A DNA stretch of 64,000 nt, taken from NCBI RefSeq assembly GCF_014268885.2, contig NZ_CP077095.1:4123001-4187000 (forward strand), written 5' to 3'. Positions 38,700 through 48,788 of this stretch are shown here, piece by piece (the stretch's first letter is position 1; every line of letters starts with the position of its first letter). Under the pieces are notes generated by a model. It had not been told where the DNA came from and searched no databases. It saw only the letters and a list, made by a program, of their open reading frames with translations. This DNA comes from Pseudomonas xantholysinigenes. GTDB taxonomy: Bacteria; Pseudomonadota; Gammaproteobacteria; Pseudomonadales; Pseudomonadaceae. Position numbers and translations under genes: made by a program.

Positions 38700-41342
38700 A
38701 TGACCACGCCCACTCAAGACACCCAGGCTCCGCTGACCGCGGCCCTGCCAACGGCCGCACAACGCCTGCCCTGGCTTGAGCGCCTGAGCAAGTATCGGCA
38801 ACCACTGGGGCTGGCCCTGACCCTGCTGCTGTTCGCCCTCGGCCTGATCGCCTGTCGCCACCTGCTGAGCGAACTGGACATCTACGCCCTGCACGATGCC
38901 ATGCTCAGTGTGCCGAGCCATGCCTTGCTCGGCGCATTCCTGGCCACGGCGGTCGGTTTCGTGATTCTGCTGGGCTATGAATGGTCGGCCAGCCGTTACG
39001 CTGCCGTGCACCTGCCACCCCGCACCCTGGTGCTGGGCGGCTTCAGCGCCTTCGCCATCGGTAACGCCGTTGGCCTGTCGATACTGTCCGGCGGATCGGT
39101 GCGCTATCGCCTCTATGCTCGCCAAGGCCTGGGCGCCGCGGAAGTCGCGCGCATGACGGTATTCGCCAGCCTGTCGCTGGGTTGCGCCCTTCCGCCACTG
39201 GCGGCGCTGGCCACCCTGAGCGACCTGCCGGCCGCGGCAACCGCGCTGCGCCTGCCCGCGCCACTGCTGGGCGGTATCGCAATTGCCGTGCTGGTCGCAG
39301 CCGCAGCCCTGGTGATGGGCCTGTATCGCCGTCGCCTGCCTGAACAACCGCTGGCCGATAACCTGCTGGTGCAATTCGGCCGACGCACCTTGCGTTTGCC
39401 GGGCGCGCGCCTGACCCTGCTGCAACTGCTGATCACCGCCCTGGATGTCGCCGCCGCAGCAACCGTGCTCTATCTGCTGCTGCCAGAAGCCCCGCCCTTC
39501 GGCGCCTTCGTACTGGTGTACCTGCTGGCCCTCGCCGCCGGGGTGCTCAGCCATGTGCCGGGGGGCGTCGGCGTGTTCGAAGCCATCCTGCTGGCAGCCT
39601 TCGCCAACCAGTTGGGCGCCGCGCCATTGGCCGCCGCGCTGTTGTTGTACCGGCTGATCTACGTGGTCCTACCATTGCTGGTGGCCTGTGTACTGCTGCT
39701 GGCCAATGAAGCCCGTCGCCTGATGGTCACCCAGCAAGCGATCCGCGCCGCCTCCGGCCTGGCCGCACCGGTACTGGCGATCCTGGTATTTCTCTCCGGC
39801 GTGGTGCTGCTGTTCTCCGGCGCCACCCCGGAGATCGACAGCCGCCTGGAGCACATGGGCTTCCTGATCCCGCACCGCTTGATCGACGCCTCGCACTTTG
39901 GCGCCAGCCTGATCGGCGTGCTTTGCCTGCTGCTGGCCCAGGGCCTGCGCCGGCGCCTGTCGGCGGCCTGGCTGCTGACCACCGTGCTGCTGCTGGTGGG
40001 TGCGCTGCTGTCGCTGCTCAAGGGCTTCGACTGGGAAGAAGCCAGCCTGATGTGCTTCACCGCCGCCCTGCTCGCCCTGTTCCGACGTTCGTTCTATCGC
40101 CCCAGCCGCCTGCTGGAGCTGCCGTTCTCGCCGGTGTACCTGGTGGCCAGCGCCTGCGTGGTCGGCGCCTCGGTGTGGCTACTGCTGTTCGCCTACCAGG
40201 ATGTGCCCTACACCCACAAGCTGTGGTGGCAGTTCACCCTGGATGCCGATGCGCCACGCGCCTTGCGCGCGGCACTGGGCAGCGCGGTGCTGCTGGTGGT
40301 GGTTTCGCTGACCTGGCTGCTGCGCACCGCCCGCCCGGTGATTCACCTGCCCAACGACGAAGAGCTGCAACGGGCCAATCGCATCCTGCTGGCCTCCGAC
40401 CAGCCCGACGGCGGCCTGGCACTGACCGGCGACAAGGCCCTGCTGTTCCATCCCAGCGACAATGCCTTCCTTATGTATGCCCGCCGTGGCCGCAGCCTGG
40501 TGGCGCTGTACGACCCGATCGGCCCGGCCCAGGAACGCGCCGAGATGATCTGGCAGTTCCGCGACCTGTGCGACCTGCACCACGCCCGCCCGGTGTTCTA
40601 CCAGGTGCGCGCGGAGAACCTGCCGTTCTACATGGACATCGGCCTGACGGCAATCAAGCTCGGCGAGGAGGCTCGGGTCGACCTGCGCCGCTTCGACATC
40701 GACGCCAAGGGCAAGGAGATGAAAGACCTGCGCTACACCTGGAACCGTGGCGGTCGCGATGGCCTGACCCTGGAAATCCATGAGCCCGGTCAGGCACCAC
40801 TGGCCGAGCTCAAGGAAATTTCCGACGCCTGGCTCAGCGGCAAGAACGTGCGCGAGAAAGGCTTCTCCCTCGGTCGCTTCAGCCCCGAGTACCTGCAGCA
40901 CTTCCGCATCGCGCTGATCCGCTTCCAGGGTCGTCCGGTAGCCTTCGCCAACCTGCTGGAAACCCACAGCAACGAACTGGCCAGCCTCGACTTGATGCGC
41001 GCCCACCCAGAGGCGCCGAAGCTGACCATGGAATTCATGATGATCGGCCTGATCCTGCACTATAAGAGCCACGACTATGGCCGCTTCAGCCTGGGCATGG
41101 TGCCCCTTTCCGGCTTGCAGCCGCGCCGTGGCGCGCCCTTGACCCAGCGCCTGGGTTCGATGGTGTTCCAACGCGGCGAGCAGCTATACAACTTCCAGGG
41201 CCTGCGGCGCTTCAAGGACAAGTTCCAGCCGGACTGGGAACCCCGCTACATGGCCGTGCCAGCCGGGCTCGACCCGCTGGTGGCGCTGGCCGATACCGCC
41301 GCCCTGATCGCTGGCGGCCTGACTGGATTGGTGAAACGTTGA
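38700..41342 (+). CDS. mprF: Bifunctional aminoacyl-phosphatidylglycerol synthase/flippase
   Basis: Adds an amino acid (lysine, or alanine as known in P. aeruginosa) from aminoacyl-tRNA to phosphatidylglycerol and flips the product, reducing the negative charge of the membrane and sensitivity to cationic peptides. The first 530 residues hold about 14 membrane helices, with the SGGSVRYRLYARQG and SHVPGGVGVFEA segments typical of the flippase. The C-terminal 330 residues are the cytosolic DUF2156 catalytic domain (GRDGLTLEI, FSLGRFSPEYLQ, FSLGMVPLSG). The start at 38700 has GAGG about six bases upstream. Length 880 aa. Its stop overlaps the next gene. Confidence 0.92.
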   Translation: MTTPTQDTQAPLTAALPTAAQRLPWLERLSKYRQPLGLALTLLLFALGLIACRHLLSELDIYALHDAMLSVPSHALLGAFLATAVGFVILLGYEWSASRYAAVHLPPRTLVLGGFSAFAIGNAVGLSILSGGSVRYRLYARQGLGAAEVARMTVFASLSLGCALPPLAALATLSDLPAAATALRLPAPLLGGIAIAVLVAAAALVMGLYRRRLPEQPLADNLLVQFGRRTLRLPGARLTLLQLLITALDVAAAATVLYLLLPEAPPFGAFVLVYLLALAAGVLSHVPGGVGVFEAILLAAFANQLGAAPLAAALLLYRLIYVVLPLLVACVLLLANEARRLMVTQQAIRAASGLAAPVLAILVFLSGVVLLFSGATPEIDSRLEHMGFLIPHRLIDASHFGASLIGVLCLLLAQGLRRRLSAAWLLTTVLLLVGALLSLLKGFDWEEASLMCFTAALLALFRRSFYRPSRLLELPFSPVYLVASACVVGASVWLLLFAYQDVPYTHKLWWQFTLDADAPRALRAALGSAVLLVVVSLTWLLRTARPVIHLPNDEELQRANRILLASDQPDGGLALTGDKALLFHPSDNAFLMYARRGRSLVALYDPIGPAQERAEMIWQFRDLCDLHHARPVFYQVRAENLPFYMDIGLTAIKLGEEARVDLRRFDIDAKGKEMKDLRYTWNRGGRDGLTLEIHEPGQAPLAELKEISDAWLSGKNVREKGFSLGRFSPEYLQHFRIALIRFQGRPVAFANLLETHSNELASLDLMRAHPEAPKLTMEFMMIGLILHYKSHDYGRFSLGMVPLSGLQPRRGAPLTQRLGSMVFQRGEQLYNFQGLRRFKDKFQPDWEPRYMAVPAGLDPLVALADTAALIAGGLTGLVKR

Positions 41343-42634
41343 TGATCCGACGCTACTGGCTGTACCTATTGATCCCCCTGCTGCTGGCCGCGCTGGCAGG
41401 TGCCACGGCCTTCTGGCTGTGGACCCGCCCAGCCCCCGAGGCGCGGGTGGAACACCTGACGCTCAGCGATGGCAGCAGCCTGACCCGCGCCACTCCCGGC
41501 GTGCATGCCAAGGCCCGGGTGGCCATCGGTGTGCCTCAGGACCAGGCCCTGACCGACAAACAACTGCTCGACCTCAGCCAGGCTGGCGAAGCCCAGCTGG
41601 TGCAGGTGCTGCTGCCACCCACCGACTGCGCCAAGCAACAAGCGGCGATGGACCTGGCCCTGACCCAGTTGGCCGACAAACCGACCCTGGTCGCCGGCAT
41701 CGGCCCCGGCGCAGCCCAAGCCTGGCGCTGGCTGGCCAGCCAGACCGACGACAAGGCCCGGGCCATCTCGGTGGACTTCAACCTCGAGCAGCCAGGCTGC
41801 CAGGCCACGCTGCCCAAGGCCGCGCCCCACGGTCACTGGAATGTGGCCTGGAACGACAACCCGGACGACGCCAGCGCCGCCTTCGTGCGTGACCAGGCCA
41901 ACGCCGAAACCAGCATCGCCGACTACGACATCCACCTGCCCCAGGTACTCAAGGCCCAGCTGACCCAGGCCCTGGTCGGCCAGGATGGCAATGCCCTGGC
42001 AATCCCGGTGGTAGAGGTGCCCGCCGGGCAGACCACCGACACCGTCACCTTGTTCCTTTCCGGTGACGGTGGCTGGCGCGACCTGGACCGTGATGTGGCC
42101 GGGGAAATGGCCAAGCTTGGCTTCCCGGTGGTGGGGATCGACACCCTGCGCTACTACTGGCAGCACAAGACCCCGGAACAAAGCGCCGCCGACCTGTCCG
42201 AGCTGATGCAGCACTACCGGCAGAAATGGGGCACCAAGCGCTTCGTCCTGACTGGCTATTCGTTCGGCGCCGATGTGCTGCCGGCCATCTACAACCGCTT
42301 GTCCGCCGAAGACCAGAAGCGCATCGACGCGGTGATCCTGCTGGCCTTCGCTCGCAGCGGCAGCTTCGAGATCGAGGTCGAGGGCTGGCTGGGCAAGGAA
42401 GGCCAGGAGGCGCCAACTGGGCCGGAGATGGCCAAGCTGCCGGCGTCCAAGGTGGTATGCATTTATGGCGTGGAAGAAACCGACGAGAGCGGCTGCACCG
42501 ACAAGACCGCGGTGGGCGAGCGCATGAAGCTGCCTGGCGGCCACCACTTCGACGAGAACTACCCGGCCCTGGCCAAGCGCCTGATCGATGAGATCGAGAC
42601 GCGCCAGGGGAAGTCCAGCGTCGCTGAAAAATGA
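41342..42634 (+). CDS. AcvB/VirJ-family periplasmic hydrolase, probable aminoacyl-phosphatidylglycerol hydrolase
   Basis: Serine hydrolase with an N-terminal membrane anchor or signal (residues 5-27). The catalytic part shows FLSGDGGWRDLDRD at about residue 236 and the nucleophile motif TGYSFGADVLP (GxSxG), with a C-terminal GGHHF that should supply His. In P. aeruginosa the homologous gene downstream of mprF hydrolyses alanyl-phosphatidylglycerol, so this enzyme probably reverses its neighbour's product. Its ATG overlaps the mprF stop (TGATG), so translation is likely coupled. A TTG codon directly before the ATG is not needed as a start. Confidence 0.88.
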   Translation: MIRRYWLYLLIPLLLAALAGATAFWLWTRPAPEARVEHLTLSDGSSLTRATPGVHAKARVAIGVPQDQALTDKQLLDLSQAGEAQLVQVLLPPTDCAKQQAAMDLALTQLADKPTLVAGIGPGAAQAWRWLASQTDDKARAISVDFNLEQPGCQATLPKAAPHGHWNVAWNDNPDDASAAFVRDQANAETSIADYDIHLPQVLKAQLTQALVGQDGNALAIPVVEVPAGQTTDTVTLFLSGDGGWRDLDRDVAGEMAKLGFPVVGIDTLRYYWQHKTPEQSAADLSELMQHYRQKWGTKRFVLTGYSFGADVLPAIYNRLSAEDQKRIDAVILLAFARSGSFEIEVEGWLGKEGQEAPTGPEMAKLPASKVVCIYGVEETDESGCTDKTAVGERMKLPGGHHFDENYPALAKRLIDEIETRQGKSSVAEK

Positions 42635-42637
42635 TGT

Positions 42638-42721
42638 GAAAGCGGTCCTATCGCGGGGCAAGCCCGCTCCCACAAGGCCATCTCTGGCTTCGTGGGAGCG
42701 GGCTTGCCCCGCGATGCTTTC
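42638..42721. repeat. Inverted pair of REP elements (REPIN)
   Basis: Two REP units containing TCGCGGGGCAAGCCCGCTCC face each other, and even the flanking GAAAGC/GCTTTC continue the symmetry. It separates the convergent VirJ-like and kup genes. Confidence 0.92.
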
Positions 42722-42725
42722 ATCC

Positions 42726-44624
42726 TCAGATCTCGACCTGGGTCCCCAGCTCGATCACCCGATTGAGCGGCAGGTTGAAAAACCGCAGGTTGCCGTTGGC
42801 ATTCTTCAGCAGGAATGCGAACAGGTTGCCGCGCCAGCGTGACATCCCCTCCAGCCGCGACGCGATCACCGTCTCCCGGCTCAAGAAATACGTGGTCCGC
42901 ATCGGGCTGAAGTCCAACCCGTCCAAGTGGCACAGCTTCAACGCCGCCGGCACATCCGGTTCGTCCATGAAGCCGAAGTGCAGCAGCACGCGGAAGAATC
43001 CGTCGCCATAGGCTTCCACCTCGAAGCGCTCATGCTCCGGCACCCGTGGCCGGTCTTCGCTGACCACCGTCAGCAACACCACCTGGCTGTGCAGCACCTG
43101 GTTGTGCAGCATATTGTGCAGCAGCGCATGGGGCACGGCGTCTGGCCGGGCGGTGAGGAACACCGCGGTGCCCTCGACCCGGTGCGGCGGCTGCACGCGG
43201 ATGCTGCTGATGAACACCGGCAGCGGCAGCGCGCCCTCGTCGATGCGATCGACCAGGATCTGCTTGCCCCGCTTCCAGGTGCTCATCAGCACGAACAGCA
43301 CGATCCCCGCCAAGACCGGAAAGGCGCCGCCCTGGACGATCTTCGGCACGTTGGCGGCGAAGAACAGCCCGTCGACCAGCAAGAAGCCCACCAGCAACGG
43401 CACCGCCAATACTGGCGGCCACTTCCACAACAGCAACATGACAGCCGAAACCAGAATCGTGGTCATCAGCATGGTGCCGGTCACCGCCACGCCATAGGCC
43501 GCCGCCAGGGCGCCAGACGACTCGAAACCGATCACCAGCAACACCACGCCGACCATCAGCGTCCAGTTCACCGCGCCGATGTAGATCTGCCCCTGCTCGT
43601 CGCTGGAGGTGTGCTGGATCTGCATGCGCGGCACATAGCCCAGCTGGATGGCCTGGCGGGTCAGGGAGAAGGCTCCCGAGATCACCGCCTGGGAGGCGAT
43701 CACCGTGGCCATGGTGGCCAACCCCACCAGCGGCAGCAGCGCCCAGCTCGGCGCCAGCAGGTAGAACGGGTTGCGCGCGGCCTCCGGGTTCTGCAGCAGC
43801 ATCGCCCCCTGGCCGAAGTAGTTGAGCACCAGCGCCGGCAGCACCAGGGCGAACCAGGCGCGGGCGATCGGCTTGCGGCCGAAGTGCCCCATGTCGGCGT
43901 ACAGCGCCTCGGCGCCGGTCAGCGCCAGCACCACCGCGCCGAGGATCGCCACGCCCATGCCCGGGTGCACGATGAAGAAATTCAGCGCCCAGCCCGGGTT
44001 GAAGGCCTTGAGCACTTCCGGGCTCTGGGCGATGCCATGCACGCCCAAGGCCCCCAGCACCACGAACCAGGTGACCATGATCGGGCCGAACAACTTGCCG
44101 ATCTTCTCGGTGCCATGCTTTTGCACCAGGAACAGCGCCACCAGCACCACCAGCGAAATCGGCACCACCCAGTGGTCGATGCCCTCGAACGCCAGGCCCA
44201 TGCCCTCCACCGCCGACAGCACCGACACCGCCGGGGTGATCATGCTGTCGCCATAGAACAGCGAGGCGCCGACCAGGCCACAGCCGACCATCAACGCCCG
44301 CAGCTTCGGATGACTGGCCGTGGCCCGCCGTGCCAGCGCGGTCAGCGCCATGGTGCCGCCCTCGCCCTGGTTGTCGGCACGCAGGATGAACATCACGTAC
44401 TTGAACGACACCACCCACAACAGCGACCAGAGGATCAGCGACAGGATGCCCAGCACCCCGTCATGGTTGACCGTTACCCCGTACCCGCCGGTGAAGACTT
44501 CCTTGAGGGTATACAACGGGCTGGTGCCGATATCGCCATAGACCACCCCGACAGCTGCCACCAACAGGCCCAACGACCGCGTTGCGCCCTGCCCGCCTTC
44601 GGCGTGACTGCTTGCCTGAACCAT
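42726..44624 (-). CDS. kup: Low-affinity potassium uptake transporter Kup
   Basis: Potassium-proton symporter of the KUP/HAK family (632 aa). The [15 protein letters not shown] motif near residue 30 and [14 protein letters not shown] are family hallmarks. About twelve membrane helices are followed by a cytosolic C-terminal domain of about 170 residues. The start at 44624 was chosen over the longer frame because GGAG lies six bases upstream and homology begins here. Confidence 0.95.
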   Translation of the reverse strand: MVQASSHAEGGQGATRSLGLLVAAVGVVYGDIGTSPLYTLKEVFTGGYGVTVNHDGVLGILSLILWSLLWVVSFKYVMFILRADNQGEGGTMALTALARRATASHPKLRALMVGCGLVGASLFYGDSMITPAVSVLSAVEGMGLAFEGIDHWVVPISLVVLVALFLVQKHGTEKIGKLFGPIMVTWFVVLGALGVHGIAQSPEVLKAFNPGWALNFFIVHPGMGVAILGAVVLALTGAEALYADMGHFGRKPIARAWFALVLPALVLNYFGQGAMLLQNPEAARNPFYLLAPSWALLPLVGLATMATVIASQAVISGAFSLTRQAIQLGYVPRMQIQHTSSDEQGQIYIGAVNWTLMVGVVLLVIGFESSGALAAAYGVAVTGTMLMTTILVSAVMLLLWKWPPVLAVPLLVGFLLVDGLFFAANVPKIVQGGAFPVLAGIVLFVLMSTWKRGKQILVDRIDEGALPLPVFISSIRVQPPHRVEGTAVFLTARPDAVPHALLHNMLHNQVLHSQVVLLTVVSEDRPRVPEHERFEVEAYGDGFFRVLLHFGFMDEPDVPAALKLCHLDGLDFSPMRTTYFLSRETVIASRLEGMSRWRGNLFAFLLKNANGNLRFFNLPLNRVIELGTQVEI

Positions 44625-44859
44625 CGACCACTCCCGCAGAAGGCCTTCTAGACCGTTTGAATTGCCACCCGCGCCAGGGCATCCCCGATGCCCCCGCGCA
44701 ACGGCGCGAAGCATAGCGCAGCGTTCGTCGCATTTCTGCTGGTAAAGCGACCTTGTGCTCGCTAGAATTGCGCACTTTTTGATCAGAGGCGCCCAAAGCG
44801 CCCTCCAGGAGCGCCCCCGTCAACGGCCGGGCGACCTGTCTTCAATACCGAGGTTAGCC

Positions 44860-46191
44860 ATGTCCACCACTCCCGCCACTCCCAAGGTAGGCTTTGTCAG
44901 TCTGGGTTGCCCAAAGGCCCTGGTCGATTCCGAGCGCATCCTCACCCAGCTGCGCATGGAAGGCTATGAAGTCGTGCCCACCTACGAGGACGCCGACGTG
45001 GTGGTGGTCAACACCTGCGGCTTCATCGACAGCGCCAAGGCCGAGTCGCTGGAGGTGATCGGCGAGGCGATCAAGGAGAACGGCAAGGTCATCGTCACCG
45101 GCTGCATGGGTGTCGAGGAAGGCAATATCCGCGACGTGCACCCCAGCGTGCTGTCGGTCAGCGGCCCACAGCAGTACGAGCAGGTGGTCAACGCCGTGCA
45201 CGAGGTGGTGCCACCGCGTCAGGACCACAACCCGCTGATCGACCTGGTGCCGCCGCAGGGCGTCAAGCTGACCCCGCGCCACTACGCCTACCTGAAGATT
45301 TCCGAAGGCTGCAACCACAGCTGCAGCTTCTGCATCATCCCGTCGATGCGCGGCAAGCTGGTCAGCCGCCCGGTCGGCGAAGTGCTGAGCGAGGCCGAGC
45401 GCCTGGTCAAGGCCGGCGTCAAGGAGATCCTGGTGATTTCCCAGGACACCAGCGCCTATGGCGTCGACGTCAAGTACAAGACCGACTTCTGGAACGGCCG
45501 CCCGGTCAAGACCCGCATGCTCGAGCTGTGCGAGGCCCTGAGCAGCCTGGGTGCCTGGGTGCGCCTGCACTATGTGTACCCGTATCCGAACGTCGACGAC
45601 GTGATCCCGCTGATGGCCGCCGGCAAGATCCTGCCTTACCTGGACATTCCGTTCCAGCACGCCAGCCCCAAGGTGCTCAAGTCGATGAAGCGCCCGGCCT
45701 TCGAAGACCGCACCCTGGCGCGCATCAAGAACTGGCGCGAGCAATGCCCTGAACTGGTGATCCGCTCGACCTTCATCGTCGGCTTCCCGGGCGAGACCGA
45801 AGAGGACTTCCAGTACCTGCTCGACTGGCTGACCGAAGCCCAGCTCGACCGCGTTGGCTGCTTCCAGTACTCGCCGGTCGAAGGCGCCCCGGCCAACGAC
45901 TTGGGCCTGGAAGAAGTACCGGATGACGTCAAGCAGGCGCGCTGGGACCGCTTCATGGCCCACCAGCAGGCGATCAGCGCCGCACGCCTGCAACAGCGCA
46001 TCGGCAAGGAGATCGAAGTGCTCATCGACGAGGTCGAGGAACAAGGTTCGGTCGGCCGCAGCTTCTTCGACGCGCCAGAGATCGACGGCAGCGTGTTCAT
46101 CGACGGCAACCATGGCTTCAAGCCGGGCGACAAAGTGCGTTGCCGGGTGGTCGATGCCGACGAGTACGATATGTGGGCCGAGCCCATCTGA
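44860..46191 (+). CDS. rimO: Ribosomal protein S12 methylthiotransferase
   Basis: Radical-SAM enzyme adding a methylthio group to the conserved Asp of ribosomal protein S12. The N-terminal UPF0004 domain supplies three Cys for the auxiliary cluster (SLGCPKA, NTCGF, TGCMG), the radical-SAM cluster is CNHSCSFC (residues about 149-156), and a C-terminal TRAM domain binds the substrate. Length 443 aa. The start at 44860 has GAGG upstream and gives the conserved N-terminus. Confidence 0.97.
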   Translation: MSTTPATPKVGFVSLGCPKALVDSERILTQLRMEGYEVVPTYEDADVVVVNTCGFIDSAKAESLEVIGEAIKENGKVIVTGCMGVEEGNIRDVHPSVLSVSGPQQYEQVVNAVHEVVPPRQDHNPLIDLVPPQGVKLTPRHYAYLKISEGCNHSCSFCIIPSMRGKLVSRPVGEVLSEAERLVKAGVKEILVISQDTSAYGVDVKYKTDFWNGRPVKTRMLELCEALSSLGAWVRLHYVYPYPNVDDVIPLMAAGKILPYLDIPFQHASPKVLKSMKRPAFEDRTLARIKNWREQCPELVIRSTFIVGFPGETEEDFQYLLDWLTEAQLDRVGCFQYSPVEGAPANDLGLEEVPDDVKQARWDRFMAHQQAISAARLQQRIGKEIEVLIDEVEEQGSVGRSFFDAPEIDGSVFIDGNHGFKPGDKVRCRVVDADEYDMWAEPI

Positions 46192-46205
46192 ACGATAACC
46201 GTCTG

Positions 46206-46238
46206 AAAATACCCCGCCCACTGGCGGGGTATTTTTTT
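46206..46238 (+). terminator. Rho-independent terminator of rimO
   Basis: A 13-bp stem AAAATACCCCGCC with its complement, loop CACT, and a long T run, 15 bases after the stop codon. Confidence 0.94.
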
Positions 46239-46276
46239 GCATCTATGTTTTCCTCATTGGCCTCGAGGACCCATGG

Positions 46277-46735
46277 ATGCCAGCCACTCTCACGCTGCAA
46301 ACCCCGCACCTGAGCGACTACCCCGAGCTGGTGCGGGTCTGGGAAGCCTCGGTGCGCGCCACCCACGACTTCCTCCCCGACGCCTATATCCTGCTGCTGC
46401 GCGAACGCGTGCTGGAACGTTACCTGGATGCGGTGATGCTGGTCTGCTGCAAGGACCACAAACGACGCATCCTCGGCTTTGCCGGGGTCGCCAATGGCCG
46501 GGTCGACATGCTCTTCGTCGCCCCGCACGCCCGTGGCCAGGGCGTTGGCAAGCGCCTGCTGCGCCATGCGGTGGCCGAGCTCAACGCCGAGCGCCTGGAT
46601 GTCAACGAACAGAACCCGCAGGCTCTGGGCTTCTACCTGCATGAAGGCTTCGAGGTGTGCGGACGTTCAGAAACAGACGGCCTCGGGCAGCCATACCCCC
46701 TACTGCACATGCGGCTGATTCGCACAGGATCCTAA
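46277..46735 (+). CDS. GNAT-family N-acetyltransferase
   Basis: Small acetyl-CoA-dependent transferase (152 aa). The acetyl-CoA binding loop reads VAPHARGQGVGKRLL (motif A, residues about 81-95) and LGFYLHEGFEV is motif B. CGAGGA lies at a good distance upstream of the 46277 start. Substrate unknown; nothing in the neighbourhood indicates a specific target. Confidence 0.85.
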   Translation: MPATLTLQTPHLSDYPELVRVWEASVRATHDFLPDAYILLLRERVLERYLDAVMLVCCKDHKRRILGFAGVANGRVDMLFVAPHARGQGVGKRLLRHAVAELNAERLDVNEQNPQALGFYLHEGFEVCGRSETDGLGQPYPLLHMRLIRTGS

Positions 46736-46856
46736 GATCTCGGCCAACGACGCCATTACCGCGTTCCGAAATGGTGGTAATGACATCGATTTGCAGCCGC
46801 AAGCCTGCCGGGGCAGGTACAATGACGGTTTTCCCTGCCGCGTGAAACCATTGTCC

Positions 46857-47567
46857 ATGTCCGACCCCATTCGCCTGTCCAAACGCCTCATCGAACAGCT
46901 GGGCTGCTCCCGCCGAGAGGCCGAACTGTATATCGAAGGTGGCTGGGTCACCGTCGATGGCGTGGTGGTCGAGCAGCCGCAGTTCAAGGTCGCCGAGCAA
47001 CGCGTCGAGCTGTTGCCCGGCGCCCGCGCCGAGGCGCTCGAGCCGGTCACCCTGCTGCTTCACCAGCAGGCCGGCCAGGCGCTGAATACCGCGCAGGCGA
47101 GCATGACCCTCGCCAGCCTCAGCGAAGCCCACCGCGAAGGCGTGCGCGCCTTGCACGGGCACTTCGCCCGGCAGGCCTGCGTCGCCCCACTGCTGCCCGG
47201 CGCCAGCGGCCTGCAGCTGTTCACCCAGGACTGGCGGGTGACCCGCAAGCTCGACGCCGACCTGCGCCGCATGGAACAGGAATACATCGTCCAGGTCAGC
47301 GGCGAAGCCAAGCCGGGCGCGCTAGAGCGCCTGGCCCGCGGCGTCGAACGCAAGGGCGTCGAGCTGCCCAAGGCCAAGGCCAGCTGGCAGAACGAGCAGC
47401 ACCTGCGCATGGTCCTGAAAAACCCGCAGCCTGGGGTCATCGAGCAACTGTGCGAGACCGCCGGCCTCAAGGTGCTGGGCATGCGCCGCATCCGCCTGGG
47501 TGGCGTGTCGATGGGCAAGCTGGCGCAGGGTCAATGGCGCTACCTGGCCGCCACCGAACGTTTCTAG
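46857..47567 (+). CDS. RsuA/RluF-family pseudouridine synthase-like protein lacking the catalytic Asp
   Basis: RNA-binding protein of 236 residues with an N-terminal S4 domain (RLSKRLIEQLGCSRREAELYI-type, residues 4-50) and a pseudouridine synthase fold. At the catalytic loop, where family members read GRLDxxTxGLLLFT, this protein reads APLLPGASGLQLFT, so the invariant Asp aligns with Leu. The rest of the fold (EQEYIVQVSG, GMRRIRLGGVSMGKLAQGQWR) is well kept, which argues against simple decay. Start at 46857 follows from the S4 domain. It may bind RNA without modifying it, or use another residue. Confidence 0.82.
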   Translation: MSDPIRLSKRLIEQLGCSRREAELYIEGGWVTVDGVVVEQPQFKVAEQRVELLPGARAEALEPVTLLLHQQAGQALNTAQASMTLASLSEAHREGVRALHGHFARQACVAPLLPGASGLQLFTQDWRVTRKLDADLRRMEQEYIVQVSGEAKPGALERLARGVERKGVELPKAKASWQNEQHLRMVLKNPQPGVIEQLCETAGLKVLGMRRIRLGGVSMGKLAQGQWRYLAATERF

Positions 47568-47617
47568 CCTCACCGCCGCGCCACGACCGGCGCGGCACCT
47601 GAACAGGATTCGCTGCA

Positions 47618-48079
47618 ATGAACCACAACGATGTACTGCGCAGCCTGCGCTACATGCTCAAGGCCAACGACCTGAAAATGGCCGAGATCATCAAGCTCTC
47701 GGGCCTGGAGGTTTCCGCCGAGGCCATCGCCGGCTACGTCAAGAAGGAAGAAGAACCTGGCTTCGTGCGCTGCCCGGAACAGGTCATGGCGCATTTCCTC
47801 GATGGCCTGGTGATTCACCGCCGTGGCCGTGACGATAGCCGCCCGCCGCAACCGATCGAGGTACCGGTCACCAACAACACCATCCTCAAGAAGCTGCGCG
47901 TAGCCTTCGAGCTCAAGGAAGACGACCTGCACGCGGTGCTCAAGGCGGCCAACTTCCCGGTCTCCAAGCCTGAGCTGAGCGCGCTGTTCCGCAAGGTCGG
48001 CCACGACAACTACCGCCCGTGCGGCGACCAGTTGCTGCGCAACTTCCTCAAGGGGCTCACCCTGCGCGTGCGCGGTTGA
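47618..48079 (+). CDS. DUF1456 family protein (YehS-like)
   Basis: Protein of 153 residues made of two similar halves of the DUF1456 domain: MNHNDVLRSLRYML (start) and TNNTILKKLRVAFELKEDD (from about residue 86), each followed by a CxxQxxxxFLxGL-type helix. Function unknown. It follows the pseudouridine-synthase-like gene by 50 bases and precedes trmO by eight, so the three may form one transcript. Confidence 0.88.
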   Translation: MNHNDVLRSLRYMLKANDLKMAEIIKLSGLEVSAEAIAGYVKKEEEPGFVRCPEQVMAHFLDGLVIHRRGRDDSRPPQPIEVPVTNNTILKKLRVAFELKEDDLHAVLKAANFPVSKPELSALFRKVGHDNYRPCGDQLLRNFLKGLTLRVRG

Positions 48080-48086
48080 GGCAGTG

Positions 48087-48782
48087 ATGCAGCATACGGT
48101 CTCGCCAGTCGGTATCCTGCGCTCCTGTTTCAAGGAGAAATTCGCCATCCCGCGCCAACCGCAGCTGGCACCGGCCGCCCGCGGCGTGCTGGAGCTGCTG
48201 CCGCCCTTTGACCAGGGCGATGCCGTTGCAGGACTGGAACAGGTCAGCCATGTCTGGTTGCTGTTCCTGTTCCATCAGGCACTGGAAGACAAGCCACGGC
48301 TCAAGGTGCGCCCTCCGCGCCTGGGCGGCAACAAGAGCATGGGCGTGTTCGCCACCCGGGCGACCCACCGCCCCAATGGCATCGGCCAGTCGGTGGTGCG
48401 CCTGGAGGGCGTCGAGCCGGGGCGTTTGCTGCTGTCGGGGATCGACCTGCTGGACGGTACGCCGGTGCTGGATATCAAGCCTTATGTGCCGTATGCGGAC
48501 AGCATTGCCGGCGCGAGCAACCTGATGGCCAATGATGCACCAGAGGCGATTGCCGTCGACTGGAGCGAAAGCGCCCTGCCCCAAGCCCGCGACCATGCAC
48601 TGCGCCTGGCTCAACCACTGGTGGAGCTGATCGAGCAGTGCCTTGCGCAGGACCCGCGGCCGGCCTACCAGGTACCGCCTGCGGAGCGGCTCTACGGGGT
48701 GAAGTTTTGGGATGTGCAGGTCAGGTGGCACTACCCGCAACCGGATCGAATCCGGGTGCTGGAAGTGGTGCGGGAAAGCTGA
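48087..48782 (+). CDS. trmO: tRNA (N6-threonylcarbamoyladenosine-37 N6)-methyltransferase TrmO (TsaA)
   Basis: Methylates t6A37 in certain threonine tRNAs. The beta-barrel TsaA fold is recognised from SPVGILRSCFKEKFAIPRQP, SHVWLLFLFH, VFATRATHRPNGIGQS and DIKPYVPYADS. A GTG at 48084 directly precedes the ATG at 48087; the ATG fits better with GAGG five bases upstream. Length 231 aa. It starts eight bases after the DUF1456 gene. Confidence 0.9.
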   Translation: MQHTVSPVGILRSCFKEKFAIPRQPQLAPAARGVLELLPPFDQGDAVAGLEQVSHVWLLFLFHQALEDKPRLKVRPPRLGGNKSMGVFATRATHRPNGIGQSVVRLEGVEPGRLLLSGIDLLDGTPVLDIKPYVPYADSIAGASNLMANDAPEAIAVDWSESALPQARDHALRLAQPLVELIEQCLAQDPRPAYQVPPAERLYGVKFWDVQVRWHYPQPDRIRVLEVVRES

Positions 48783-48788
48783 AGCTGT

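Noticed and set aside
42927..44651. 574-residue plus-strand frame across kup
   Set aside because: His/Gln/Arg-rich antisense shadow; no support.
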